Positions 31,390 through 42,456 of a DNA stretch of 64,000 nt are shown piece by piece. A model generated the notes under the pieces. It worked only from the letters and a program-made list of their open reading frames with translations. It was not told the DNA's origin and searched no databases. The DNA comes from Diplonema papillatum (lineage: Eukaryota; Euglenozoa; Diplonemea; Diplonemida; Diplonemidae). The position numbers and the translations under genes were made by a program. Location: contig JAPJBO010000076.1 in NCBI GenBank assembly GCA_030068145.1, positions 310,001-374,000 of the forward strand. The letters are read 5' to 3'. The stretch's first letter is position 1, and every line of letters starts with the position of its first letter.

Positions 31390-31760
31390 GTATGGAAGCA
31401 GGCGTCCGGACGCCGTCAGATTGAGTGCCTGCGTGAGAGGGGCAGAACGTGAAGGTGCTACTACGGTTAGTGTACAGGTGCGGATAGTAGATGCGCACAT
31501 AGATAGTAGAATAGTGGACGTTGCAGATAGTGATACTAGATTCGAACTCAGTAGGGAAACAGGCGTCCGGACGCCGTCAGATTGAGTGCCTGCGTGAGAG
31601 GGCAGAACGTGAAGGTGCTACTATGGTTAGTGTACAGGTGCGGATAGTAGATGCGCACATAGATAGTAGAATAGTGGACTTGCAGATAGTGATACTAGAT
31701 GCGAACTCAGTAACAGGCGTCTGGATGTGGATGTACAGATAGTAGATGCGCAGACAGTGG
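31390..31760 (+). repeat. Tandem duplication around the exon's upstream boundary
   Basis: AGGCGTCCGGACGCCGTCAG, ATTGAGTGCCTGCGTGAGAG and GGATAGTAGATGCGCACATA appear at 31399-31520 and again at 31560-31700, with GTAGATGCGCAGA-type decay continuing to about 32340. Confidence 0.75.
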
Positions 31761-31958
31761 ATGTGCAGTTAGTGATAATATACAGGTAATAGACGTAGTG
31801 GATGTGGATGTGCAGATAGTCTATGCGCAGACAGTACGGCGTCCGGATAGTAGATATGCACACGGTCGGTGTCCTACTTCCTGACAACTTGCGTCGGCAC
31901 GGATACCGGTTAGGCAGGGAAACCGGCGTCCGGATGCCGCCTGAGTAAAGTGCAGTAC

Positions 31959-32145
31959 CTGCGGCACTTCGGCTTCCTTCAGACGGCGCAACGGAAGGAG
32001 CCGCCGAAGTAGCTTCCGGAGCTTCCGGCACCGCGCGTGCGGTCATCCCCAGCGAAGCTGAGCGCGGTTCGAAGGGCGGCGTGGGCCCACTTGGGCAGGG
32101 GCGGCTGCTGCGCCGGGGCGTCGGCGACAGAATCCGCGGAGTGGA
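31959..32145 (-). pseudogene. Copy of the 3' end of the polyQ exon, distal
   Basis: Repeats the last part of the exon ending at 33010 (LPKWAHAALRTALSF region and the donor GCCGCAG|GTACTG), with a short deletion. It lacks an acceptor. Confidence 0.75.
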
Positions 32146-32366
32146 TGCGCAGATAGTGATAAAGTACAGATACCAGATGTCCAGTCAGTAGATGCGCAGA
32201 CAGAGGATGTGCAGATAGTGATAATGTACAGGTTTGTGAATGTGCAGATAGTGATAAGTGTGGATGTGGCTGTGCAGATATTCTATGCGCAGACAGATAG
32301 TAGATATGCAGAGAGTGGGTATGCTGATATGCAGATTTTCGGTGGCCTACTTTCTGCTAAGTTGAG

Positions 32367-32540
32367 CCGACACGGATACCGACACGGATACCGACACGGA
32401 TACCGACACGGATACCGACACGGATACCGACACGGATACCGACACGGATACCGACACGGATACCGACACGGATACCGACACGGATACCGACACGGATACC
32501 GACACGGATACCGACACGGATACCGACACGGATACCGGTT
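32367..32540 (+). repeat. 12-bp array (GACACGGATACC)n, about 14 copies
   Basis: Directly follows a copy of GGTGGCCTACTTTCTGCTAA and precedes an exon-end duplicate. Two units of the same repeat sit at 32965-32990 beside the true exon end. Confidence 0.95.
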
Positions 32541-32558
32541 TGGCAGGGAAAGCAGTAC

Positions 32559-32748
32559 CTGCGGCACTTCGGCTTCCTTCAGACGGCGCAACGGAAGGAG
32601 CCGCCGAAGCTTCCGGAGCTTCCGGCACCGCGCGTGCGGTCATCCCCAGCGAGCCGACCGCGAAGCTGAGCGCGGTTCGAAGGGCGGCGTGGGCCCACTT
32701 GGGCAGGGGCGGCCGCTGCGCCGGGGCGTCGGCGACAGAATCCGCGGA
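32559..32748 (-). pseudogene. Copy of the 3' end of the polyQ exon, proximal
   Basis: About 190 bp nearly identical to 33010-33206, including the donor GCCGCAG|GTACTG. It ends where the sequence changes to GTGGATGCGCAGATAGTG. No acceptor, so not an exon by itself. Confidence 0.8.
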
Positions 32749-33009
32749 GTGGATGCGCAGATAGTGATAATGTACAGATACCAGATGCCCAGCCAGTAGA
32801 TGCGCAGACAGAGGATGTGCAGATAGTGATAATGTACACGTTTGTGGATGTGGCTGTGCAGATAATCTATGCGCAGACAGTAGCTGTACAGATAGTAGAT
32901 GTGCAGAGAGTGGGTATGCGGATATGCAGATTTTCGGTGGCCTACTTTCTGCTAAGTTGAGCCGACACGGATACCGACACGGATACCGGTTTGGCAGGGA
33001 AAGCAGTAC

Positions 33010-34708
33010 CTGCGGCACTTCGGCTTCCTTCAGACGGCGCAACGGAAGGAGCCGCCGAAGCAGCTTCCGGAGCTTCCGGCACCGCGCGTGCGGTCATCCC
33101 CAGCGAGCCGACCGCGAAGCTGAGCGCGGTTCGAAGGGCGGCGTGGGCCCACTTGGGCAGGGGCGGCTGCTGCGCCGGGGCTCCGGCGACCGAATCCGCG
33201 GACAGAGCGCTTTTCGACGCCGCCCGCGCCAGCAGCGCCTTCGGCGTCGCCGGGCTGCGGTGGCGGGGGTGCGAAGCGGGCGTGCCGGGTTCGGTGCCGG
33301 GCCGCTCCGTCGGCGGCGGCGGCTCGAGCAGGTAAGCCGTCGCCCGCGTCGGCGGCTGGCCGGCCGCCTGGCAGTCTTCGGGCGCTCGGGCCTCGGCCAG
33401 GGGCGGCGGCTGCTGCTGCTGCTGCTGCTGTGGATGCTGTTGCTGGTTGAGTTCGAGTTGTGGTGGCTGCTGTTGCGGGGGTTCACGTTGTTGCGGTTGC
33501 TGCTGCTGATGCTGAGGATGTTGCGGTTGCTGCTGCTGCTGCTGCTGCTGTGGGTGCTGTTGCTGGTTGCATTCACGCTGTGGTGGTTGCTGGTGTTCAC
33601 GTTGTTGTAGATGCTGCTGTTGCTGCTGCTGCTGCGGATGTTGCGGTTGATGTTGCTGGTGGCCAGGGTGCTGCTGGTTCTGGAGATGCTGCGGATGATG
33701 TTGCTGCAGCTGTGGATGCTGTTGCAGCTGTGGATGTTGCTGCAACTGTGGATGCTGCTGCTGTCGATGCTGCGGCTGCCGGTGCTGTGGATCTTGCAGC
33801 TGGGTTTGCTGCTGCTGCTGCTGCTGCAGCTGGAGCAAGCCCGGAGCCGCCGCGTCTCCTCCGCCGCCCCCCTCCCCCGCCGCCGGCGCCGGCAGCACCG
33901 CCTGCCCCCGCCGCCCTTCGGCGAGCACCGGCGACGACAGCCAGTCGAAGCTCCCCGCATCACGGCCCAGCCCACTGCCTCCACACCCGCCCGCCGCCTC
34001 TATGGGCGGCCGGACGGCGAAGCAGTCGGCCAGCTGCAGATCCTGGCTGCCCGGATCCGCCAGGTCCGCCGCCCTGTACAACAACACAGCGTCGGGCTGC
34101 GGCTCGGGCTGCAGACTCCGGTTGGAGCCGTGGGGAAACGGGAGGTGGCAGAGGACGGACGGCGCCGATTGGGCGTCGGCCGCGTCACTCTGGAAGTCCG
34201 GAGCGAGGTGGGCGGAGAGGCAGAAGTGCTTCGCGTTCCACGAGATTTCGACGCGTGGCAGCGTGGCCTGCGGGACCGCGAGCGCCGCGAGCGACGGCGT
34301 CTGCGGAGCCGGCAGCCGCGAGAAGTCGACGCTCTTGAGCACCAAGCCGTGCGCCTCGGCTCGCCCCAGCCGCAGGCCGGTGAACCCGTGCTTCTGCTCG
34401 CCGGCGGCGGCCCGCCCCGCGGGGCCGGCGCGCTGCCTCTCGCAGGCGTGGGCGGCGCCCACGAACACGGAGGCCGCAGGCAGCTCGCGGGCGGTGCAGA
34501 GCATCCGGACCCCGGACGCGCGCGCCCGGTACACCCGCCACGGCTCGCCGCTGGCGCGGCGCAGGTGCCGCTCGAGCGAGCCGTCCCGCCGCCACCCCGC
34601 CTGCTCGGGCTCTCGAGGGCCCACCGGCGGCCAAGCGTCGGTTGCTCGCATCTTGATCGTGTCCATCACGTTCGTGTGCAAGCGCTGCCGCTCGACAGGG
34701 CGAGGCAT
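33010..34708 (-). CDS. Large Q-rich protein, probable first coding exon
   Basis: Opens with ATG at 34706-34708 in the context GAGGAAG-ATG and reads MPRPVERQRLHTNVMDTIKM. A globular-looking region follows (RRDGSLERHLRRASGEPWRV, SGVRMLCTARELPAASVFVG, LPRVEISWNAKHFCLSAHLA, DAVLLYRAADLADPG). From about residue 290 it becomes a Gln/His/Pro-rich tract encoded by CAG/CAC-type codons (33405-33840), then Ala/Pro-rich sequence to SRSAA and a donor CAG|GTACTG. 566 codons, leaving in phase 1. The first part could be a small membrane- or ligand-binding domain, but I do not recognise it. The promoter and first about 120 codons are duplicated upstream (34890-36090) and again at 43260-43495. Confidence 0.65.
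33405..33840 (-). repeat. CAG-rich tract encoding Gln/His
   Basis: CTGCTGCTG on the plus strand, imperfect, with embedded sub-repeats CAGCTGTGGATG. It encodes long Gln stretches inside the exon 33010-34708. Confidence 0.9.
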
Positions 34709-34889
34709 CTTCCTCCTTCACTGCCCCCACTGGCGCTGTATTAGGACGCCAGACTACCTTGATAGCGTTGTAATAACATTTTGTCGCAAAACTAGAATTG
34801 CTCGAAACAATAGAGCAAAGTATTTTTTGTAGAAATGCTCTATGAGGCTGCCAGTTGCAAAATGCCAACTGAAAGATTTTACCCACAAC

Positions 34890-36090
34890 GCAGGTAAGAA
34901 TGCGGGTCTAGAGGCCGGCGTCTGCGGCAGGAGGAAGAAAAGCGACGCTTTTGGGCACCAAGCCGTGCGCCTCGGCTCGCCCCAGCCGCAGGCCGGTGAA
35001 CCCGTGCTCCTGCTCGCCGGCGGCGGCCCGCCCAGCGGGGCCGGCGCGCTGCCTCTCGCAGGCGTGGGCGGCGCCCACGAACACGGAGGCCGCAGGCAGC
35101 TCGCGGGCGGTGCAGAGCATCCGGACCCCGGACGCGCGCGCCCGGTACACCCGCCACGGCTCGCCGCTGGCGCGGCGCAGGTGCCGCTCGAGCGAGCCGT
35201 CCCGCCGCCACCCCGCCTGCTCGGGCTCTCGAGGGCCCACCGGCGGCCAAGCGTCGGTTGCTCGCATCTTGATCGTGTCCATCACGTTCGTGTGCAAGCG
35301 CTGCCGCTCGACAGGGCGAGGCATCTTCCTCCTTCACTGCCCCCACTGGCGCTGTATTAGGACGCCAGACTACCTTGATAGCGTTGTAATAACATTTTGT
35401 CGCAAAACAATAGAGCAAAGAACGTTTTGTAGAATTGCTCGAAACAATAGAGCAAAGTATTTTTTGTACAAATGCTCTATGAGGCTGCCAGTTGCAAAAT
35501 GCCAACTGAAAGAATTTACCCACAACGCAGGTAAGAATGCGGGTCTAGAGGCCGGCGTCTGCGGCAGGAGGAAGAAAAGCGACGCTTTTGGGCACCAAGC
35601 CGTGCGCCTCGGCTCGCCCCAGCCGCAGGCCGGTGAACCCGTGCTCCTGCTCGCCGGCGGCGGCCCGCCCAGCGGGGCCGGCGCGCTGCCTCTCGCAGGC
35701 GTGGGCGGCGCCCACGAACACGGAGGCCGCAGGCAGCTCGCGGGCGGTGCAGAGCATCCGGACCCCGGACGCGCGCGCCCGGTACACCCGCCACGGCTCG
35801 CCGCTGGCGCGGCGCAGGTGCCGCTCGAGCGAGCCGTCCCGCCGCCACCCCGCCTGCTCGGGCTCTCGAGGGCCCACCGGCGGCCAAGCGTCGGTTGCTC
35901 GCATCTTGATCGTGTCCATCACGTTCGTGTGCAAGCGCTGCCGCTCGACAGGGCGAGGCATCTTCCTCCTTCACTGCCCCCACTGGCGCTGTATTAGGAC
36001 GCCAGACTACCTTGATAGCGTTGTAATAACATTTTGTCGCAAAACAATAGAGCAAAGAACGTTTTGTAGAATTGCTCGAAACAATAGAGC
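34890..36090 (-). pseudogene. Two tandem copies of promoter plus first-exon start
   Basis: Copies of the MPRPVERQ start lie at 35322-35324 and 35959-35961, offset 616 and 637 bp from the one at 34708. Each includes the region upstream of the ATG (AACAATAGAGCAAAGTATTT, CAATGCCAACTGAAAGATT) and about 120 codons up to the GLVPKSVAF region, then breaks off into CTTCCTCCTGCCGCAGACGC. They can express only truncated frames but carry the full start region, so promoter activity is possible. Confidence 0.75.
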
Positions 36091-36307
36091 AAAGTATTTT
36101 ATTACCGGCTGGGAATTTTTTTTCCCGGCTGCCACACAAAAGTTAAGAAAAAGCGGGACAAAATAAAGCCTTATTTTCCCGCAAAATCCTTATTTTCCCG
36201 GTAAATCCTTATTTTCCCGGGAGGCCGTGCTGTGCGCACAGAGGGGACTATGAGACAGAAATCATCCCAAACACGCACTAAAACCTCACAACGAGACAGG
36301 AAAAGAA

Positions 36308-36389
36308 TAGGTGTTTAATTCAGCTAATCCCGAGCAATGCCCCGGCAGGAGCGCGGATCTCCACCAAACCGGATCAGTCATTTGTTTCT
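36308..36389 (+). repeat. Split repeat A1
   Basis: TAGGTGTTTAATTCAGCTAA ... CAGTCATTTGTTTCT, 82 bp, one mismatch to A2 (40897-40978). Confidence 0.95.
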
Positions 36390-36699
36390 GTTCAACTCGT
36401 TTGGCTGGAGAGCGCCCTGCCACTGCTCGCCGGGACTGAATACCCGTGTAGCAAAGCATGCAGGGGGGGCATGCCAGGCTGATGCCTGAGGTGCGAGGCG
36501 CGGCCCACCTGAGGGGGGGTCGTCGCACGCCGATCGACGGTGCAGCTGTTCCAGCTGAGATCCGTCCTGTCCAGTACTTGACGTGCAAGCCGTGGATATT
36601 CGTGTGGTGCCTGGCCAGCGCCTTATCATGACGAGACTCGCTTGGCTGAGGTCCGCCGCGCTCGGCGGCAGCTCGCCTGGTTGGGGTCCGCCTGGTCGC

Positions 36700-37950
36700 T
36701 GACGTGCAGCTCGCTTTGGCTGAGATTCGCCGTGCCACGTGCACGGCGTGCAGCTCGCTTGGTTTGAGATCCGTCTGGCCTCGATGACGTGCAGCTCGCT
36801 TTGGCTGAGATCCGCCGTGCCACGTGCATGGCGTGCAGCTCGCTTGGTTTGAGATCCGTCTGGCCTCGATGACGTGCAGCTCGCTTTGGCTGAGATCCGC
36901 CGTGCCACGTGCACGGCGTGCAGCTCGCTTGGTTTGAGATCCGTCTGGCCTCGATGACGTGCAGCTCGCTTTGGCTGAGATCCGCCGTGCCACGTGCACG
37001 GCGTGCAGCTCGCTTGGTTTGAGATCCGTCTGGCCTCGATGACGTGCAGCTCGCTTGGCTGAGATCCGCCGTGCCACGTGCATGGCGTGCAGCTCGCTTG
37101 GTTTGAGATCCGTCTGGCCTCGATGACGTGCAGCTCGCTTTGGCTGAGATCCGCCGTGCCACGTGCACGGCGTGCAGCTCGCTTGGTTTGAGATCCGTCT
37201 GGCCTCGATGACGTGCAGCTCGCTTTGGCTGAGATCCGCCGTGCCACGTGCACGGCGTGCAGCTCGCTTGGTTTGAGATCCGTCTGGCCTCGATGACGTG
37301 CAGCTCGCTTTGGCTGAGATCCGCCGTGCCACGTGCACGGCGTGCAGCTCGCTTGGTTTGAGATCCGTCTGGCCTCGATGACGTGCAGCTCGCTTTGGCT
37401 GAGATCCGCCGTGCCACGTGCACGGCGTGCAGCTCGCTTGGTTTGAGATCCGTCTGGCCTCGATGACGTGCAGCTCGCTTTGGCTGAGATCCGCCGTGCC
37501 ACGTGCATGGCGTGCAGCTCGCTTGGTTTGAGATCCGTCTGGCCTCGATGACGTGCAGCTCGCTTTGGCTGAGATCCGCCGTGCCACGTGCATGGCGTGC
37601 AGCTCGCTTGGTTTGAGATCCGTCTGGCCTCGATGACGTGCAGCTCGCTTTGGCTGAGATCCGCCGTGCCACGTGCATGGCGTGCAGCTCGCTTGGTTTG
37701 AGATCCGTCTGGCCTCGATGACGTGCAGCTCGCTTTGGCTGAGATCCGCCGTGCCACGTGCATGGCGTGCAGCTCGCTTGGTTTGAGATCCGTCTGGCCT
37801 CGATGACGTGCAGCTCGCTTTGGCTGCGATCCGCCGTGTCATGTGCACGGCGTGCAGCTCGCTTGGTTGAGGTCCGTCTGACCTCGATGACGTGCAGCTC
37901 GCTTCGGCTACCATCCGCCGTGCCACGTGCACGGCGTGCAGCTCGCTTGG
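36700..37950 (+). repeat. 85-bp tandem array, about 14.5 copies
   Basis: CGATGACGTGCAGCTCGCTT recurs every 85 bp. Each unit is a dimer of two related halves (TTGGCTGAGATCCGCCGTGC.. and TTGGTTTGAGATCCGTCTGG..). Because 85 is not a multiple of 3 and no frame has a stop, all three minus-strand frames stay open for 456-548 codons and encode a repeat of 85 residues. Confidence 0.95.
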
Positions 37951-37968
37951 TTTGAGATGTGTCCGGGA

Positions 37969-38017
37969 GACGCGTCCGCGATCGGGCGCATGGCATGCGC
38001 CCGATCGCGGACGCGTC
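37969..38017. repeat. Perfect palindrome, 24-bp arms
   Basis: GACGCGTCCGCGATCGGGCG..CATG, one G, then the exact reverse complement. It directly follows the 85-bp array, upstream of the coding part of the element. A possible hairpin or recombinase/internal complementary element. Confidence 0.95.
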
Positions 38018-38175
38018 AGATTGGTCAGGCGGGTGGGCGCCCGTCGCGGACGTGTGTACTTGTTTTATCTGGGCGCCGGGACGGCCTTCAACCTCTCGTC
38101 TTCAGCTTAAAACGGGAGACGGCCTTCAACCTCTCGTCTTCAGCTTGAAACGGGAGACAAAGGGGGGAAGATGAC

Positions 38176-38520
38176 ATGACGCTCGCTCAGTATTGGGATG
38201 GTCGTGCCGAGGTTGGCTTGATGGGTCCGGTGACACTAGGAGCCGCGTGTGACCGCCTGCTGAAGCTGGACACCGATGTCCTCGGCGAGCTCCAGCTCAC
38301 CCTAGTTGTGGCGTCGAAGGGTCCGGTGTTCTCTCCCACCGGCTGGCCGCAGGTCGGTGGGTTTAGGAACAGAGTTGACAGCGGGCCGGCAAGGAAGGGC
38401 TTGAGACGACTACAAGCCTTTGTCGACTCCGGCAGGAGGTGGAAAATGAACCGAGGGCGGCAGGGCGCTGTCGCCCGAGCTTCCTGTTTTCCCGCCAGCG
38501 TATCAGGCTGGTCATCATAA
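38176..38520 (+). CDS. Gag-position open frame of the YR retrotransposon
   Basis: Starts MTLAQYWDGRAEVGLMGPVT and stops after 114 codons. A second frame (38650-38940, MPQVDKELREAIGSS) follows before the RT. No zinc knuckle or capsid motif is visible, so identification as gag rests on position. Preceded by two 36-bp repeats (GGCCTTCAACCTCTCGTCTT) at 38082-38158. Confidence 0.35.
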   Translation: MTLAQYWDGRAEVGLMGPVTLGAACDRLLKLDTDVLGELQLTLVVASKGPVFSPTGWPQVGGFRNRVDSGPARKGLRRLQAFVDSGRRWKMNRGRQGAVARASCFPASVSGWSS

Positions 38521-38867
38521 TCATCGACTCTCTCATCGTGGTCTTATCAGACCCCTATCATCAAGACGAAGAAGCGGGGTGCAGCGACCCCGCGGGCGGC
38601 CTGCAGGTACGTTCTTGGAACGGGCTCTGGGGTACCGGAAGTCAAGGACATGCCTCAAGTGGATAAGGAACTCCGGGAGGCGATCGGCTCCAGCGCCCTG
38701 TCCCCGGTGTTGGAGGCTCACCGCAGTCGCAGAGTATTTTTGGACCGCTGGAGGCGCAGGGCGGGGGACCGTGAAGGGGATGCCTGCCACGCGGCCCTTC
38801 TCGGCGAAGTGCTTGTCGAGCTGGGGATCGCCGAGCCCGACGGCCTCTTGGCGAATCTCAGGGAGGG

Positions 38868-40394
38868 TTGTCCGATGTCCGGCCAGGTGGGATACAGTCC
38901 CTGTATAGCCCGAGCCTGGGGGACCCGGAATTGTCAGTAGCGGAACTGATTCGCCGCCAGCCTGACGTGCTGGCGAGGGTCAGGAGGGCCGTCATGGGTG
39001 AGTCGGACTCCAACAGGGAAGGCATCTGGGCGTCGGTGCAGAAAGAGGTGGACAGAGGCTTCATGGTCGAGCTAGCGGAGCCGCCGACGAATTCGGTCTT
39101 TCTACGGCGCTTCATGGTTGCCCAGCTGAAGGCGGACCAGAAAGGGTGGCAGACGAAGCTCCGCGCGTGCGATGACGGGCGTATGGCCCTGGTTAATAAG
39201 GCGGTCCACATGCGACGAAGGTCAAGCTGGACACCGTCGACGTTTCCGTGGGGGTGGCGCGGCAACTGGCCCAACAGGCCTCCGGTAGGTTTGCCGGGGC
39301 GGCCTTCTACTCAGTAGGTTTGGACCATCGTGACGCCTACAGGCAGATGAAGGCGCAGAACGATGTAATCTGCAGGTGCGTGGTGGCGGAGGACCCGGAC
39401 GGACTGTTGCAATTTTTCAGGCTCGACCGTCTGTCGTTTGGCGAGGCGGCAAGCGTTGTACACTACAACGCCTTGCGAAGGTCCTCGCCCGCGTCGTCCG
39501 TCGCGGCCTGTCGCTGCCGCTCCTGCAGTACTACGACGACTTCGCCTGTCCCTGCCGGCTGGAGGACAACCTAGTGCTCGCTGACACCTTAGAGCTGCTG
39601 GGCGGCATTTTGCGCACCTCTTTCAACGACGAAAAGACCTCACAGGGCAACAGCTTTCGGCACCTGGGCTTGATTTTCTCGATAGACGGGGAGGGTGTGC
39701 ACGTTTCCCTGTCGGAACCACGGAAGGAGAAACTGGTGTTCGTTCTGGAGGGCGTTCTCGCTCGCGACTCGCTCGCACCGGGCGAGGCGGCGTCGCGCCG
39801 GGAAACTAGGGTCCGCCTCGTCCTCCCTATTCCGCAAGGTGGGTAGGGCACCTCTCCAATCTCGATTCAGGCGCGCCAATGCGTCGTCCACGTACCGGGA
39901 CTTCAAGCTGGGTCGCGAGCTTTGCGTATCGCTCCGGTGGTGGGTTGACGTCCTGAGGAGTGAGGTCCGTGTCTTTGAAAAGTCGGTTCCCCTCGGTGAG
40001 TCCGGATACGGGGACCAAGTGCGTCCTGTTCACGGATGCCTGCCCAAAGGGGCTGGGCGCCGTCCTTGTTGTTCTTACGGACGGCGTGGTGTCGTCTGTC
40101 GAGTACTACTCTTGCCCGGTTCCTGCCAGGGCGTCCGGGCTGCCGATTCACGCTTTGGAGTTCGCAGCCGTGTCGGTGGCGTTCGGTCTGTGGTTCAAAG
40201 AGATGACGGGCGTTGTCCAGGGTCAGTCCAGGGCTGGGATGCTGCTTGCCCCTGTCCACAGGTTGTGGCAAGGCATTGCCAGGGCGAAGGCTCGCGTATG
40301 GTTTGAGAGAGTTTCAAGCGAGATGAACATCGCGGACCTTCCAAGCCGCCTCGCCCAGTCCTTGGCCAGTGTTCCGTGGGCGGTGCCCGGTTAG
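38868..40394 (+). pseudogene. RT-RNase H of the YR retrotransposon, frameshifted
   Basis: Homology runs through at least four frame changes. Frame 1 (38868-39230): KEVDRGFMVELAEPPTNSVF. Frame 2 (39230-39480): GLDHRDAYRQMKAQND with the motif A aspartate, and DRLSFGEAASV. Frame 3 (39480-39840): the catalytic box LQYYDDF and NSFRHLGLIFSI. Then, after further shifts, RNase H with VLFTDACPKGLGAVL, ALEFAAV and EMNIADLPSR, ending at 40394. Family order and motifs fit DIRS/Ngaro-type RT. The reading frame cannot give one protein, so this copy is inactive. Confidence 0.85.
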
Positions 40395-40550
40395 GCGGGT
40401 GCCTAGCCTTCAGACGATTGATGAGGCGGTGGCAGATTTCTTGGTCCCGGGTACCCTCCAGTGCACATCCGTGCCGTAGGCGGCTGATTCTTGCGCGCTG
40501 ATCTTTGGCTTCTCTTCTCTTTTGCGTCGGTCCATTGGGATAGAGCCATT

Positions 40551-40896
40551 GGGAAAATCCCAGAGTCCCGCGAGGCGAATGCGAGCAGCCAGGCATCGTG
40601 AGCCGGCCCGCCGCAGCCAGTTGTGTTAGATTGAAGCCAACTCGGGCCTTCGCCAGTTGAGCTGGAGTCTTGGCTGACTGATTCGGTAGCCAGGAGGACC
40701 GATCTCCCCAACTGAGGCAGCCGCCGGGCAGCCAACTTCGCCGGTCAGCTCGTTCCCAAGGTACCAGCAAGCCAGCTAAGGAGAGCTAACCGTGAATGAT
40801 CCTTTGATTGGTGTGACATGAATTAAACGGATGTTAAATTGGCGGATGGAGAAGGAACAACGGCTCCGAGTGACTCTCTCCAAGGAGGCAATTTAA
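40551..40896 (+). repeat. Split repeat B1
   Basis: 346 bp, offset 1906 bp from B2 and nearly identical: GGGAAAATCCCAGAGTCCCG to CAAGGAGGCAATTTAA. Confidence 0.95.
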
Positions 40897-40978
40897 TAGG
40901 TGTTTAATTCAGCTAATCCCGAGCAAAGCCCCGGCAGGAGCGCGGATCTCCACCAAACCGGATCAGTCATTTGTTTCT
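40897..40978 (+). repeat. Split repeat A2
   Basis: 82-bp copy of A1 directly joined to B1. Confidence 0.95.
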
Positions 40979-41003
40979 CCCGCCCGCCCACCCGAAGAAA
41001 ATA

Positions 41004-42340
41004 ATGACATGGGATGTTGCACGGTTAGACGGCATGAGGACGGGTTTCACGGACCCCGAGTGGGAGGCTCTGGTCGCGGAGCTGCCAGAGGGCATGTCCC
41101 TGACCTCCTTCCGTGTGTTGCCGTGCTGGGCGCTTCCCGAGCCGCGGCCGGCCGAGGAAGTCGACAAGCGCTTTCGCAGCATGGTGGCAGAGCTAGGAGC
41201 GGGGCCCCGCGAACGGGGTCCCGCCCCAGGCGGGGACGGTGTCAAGGACACACCGCCCCGGTCTCCGCCTGGTCAGCGAGCAAGGAGATGGACTCCGCAG
41301 AGGGCAGCGCTTAAGAGGCCCCTCGGTCGGAACTCGGCCGAGGTGGCCCGCAGGGCCATGCGGGCCCGTTACACGACGGTCGGCTCGAAGGCCACATACG
41401 ACTCGAACACGGCCGGGTACGTGTCGTGGTGTGGTAGCATGGGCGTTGAGCCCTACCCAACCACGGTAGAGAGGTTGGAGGAGTTCGGCGGTCACCTGCT
41501 GCTGATGGGCGACGACGGTGCAGCTTATAGGGCGCCCCAGAGCATCATAGCGTCCGTGCTGGCGGAGAACAAAGCCGCGGGGTGTGTTCTTGATGACCCG
41601 CTGAATATCGTGGGTAGGATGATGGCCGTCCTCGGGAAGGAGTCGCCGGACCCACAGCAGGCGGAGCCGCTGGGCGTGAAGGAGTTCAGGGCGATCTTTG
41701 ATGCCATCCGGACCACGGGCGACTGCGGCGCTGCCCTGCAGATTCTGGGCGAATTTATTACGCTACTCAGAACTTCGAGTATGCGGGTGATCCGGGCGGA
41801 GGACGTCACTCTGAATGGAGGAAGGCTCAGGGTCGAGTGGCGCATGGCGAAGGGCAAAAGGGAATGCATGAGATCCTTGACGTTCGAGGCCATAAACTTG
41901 GTGCCTCCGCCTACGCTTTCCGACCCGCCGGAGGGAGCACCGTCCTCCATCCGCTCCCAGTCGAGGTGTCCACCCTCCTGAAGCGCTTGGCCGGGTCAAG
42001 TCAGCTCCTGTGCCCCAACTGCGGGTACCGCTCATTCAGGGAGGCACTCTGCGGTACAAGGACAAGGCGGGGTCTCTTCGCCGACATTAACGGGATGTCA
42101 GCCGGGAGGAGTCCAGGGAGCAGGCTCGCGTACACGACACACAGCGCCAGGGTAGGTGGTTGCTGCACGCTGCTGAAGGCGGGGACGGGGGTGATGCAGG
42201 TTTGCGAGCTGGGGGACTGGGCGTCGGAGGACATGGTGAGGTTGTACGGAAAGAAGCTCACGCGCGATCCGTATTGCGTGGAGGCGGTCCGGTTTTACAA
42301 CCCGGTGAGCCTAGCTCACTGCTACGCCGCGCCCTCGTAG
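41004..42340 (+). pseudogene. Tyrosine recombinase of the retrotransposon, one frameshift
   Basis: The first frame runs from MTWDVARLDGMRTGFTD (the upstream ATG at 40971 lies in A2) through an N-terminal SAM-like region (TYDSNTAGYVSWCGSMGVEP) to the first catalytic arginine in LLRTSSMRVIRAEDV. At about 41.9 kb homology passes to another frame (open to 42340) carrying the H-x-x-R box THSARVGGCCTLLKAG, the GDWASEDMVRLYGKK tyrosine region and the stop. The R, HxxR and Y of the family are all present, so only the frame change breaks it. It lies between A2 and B2. Confidence 0.85.
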
Positions 42341-42456
42341 GTCGGTCCTCCTCGGGGTTCGTATGAAGCTCCCTGCGTCCCACCCTTCCCTCTCTCCCCA
42401 CTCCCCCGCAGTGGATCAAGGTTAGTCTCCCTGGCTTGCTGAGCTTGACCGGCGGA

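Noticed and set aside
29727..31585. Plus-strand frames of up to 460 codons
   Set aside because: GC-rich antisense shadows of the minus-strand exon at 29551-31363; very Arg/Pro-rich, no motif.
33460..34744. Plus-strand frames of 276-377 codons
   Set aside because: Antisense of the CAG-rich exon; poly-Ala/Val/Leu composition derives from the triplet tract.
36286..37996. Three minus-strand frames of 456-548 codons
   Set aside because: Produced by the 85-bp tandem repeat having no stop in any frame; no non-repetitive coding signal.
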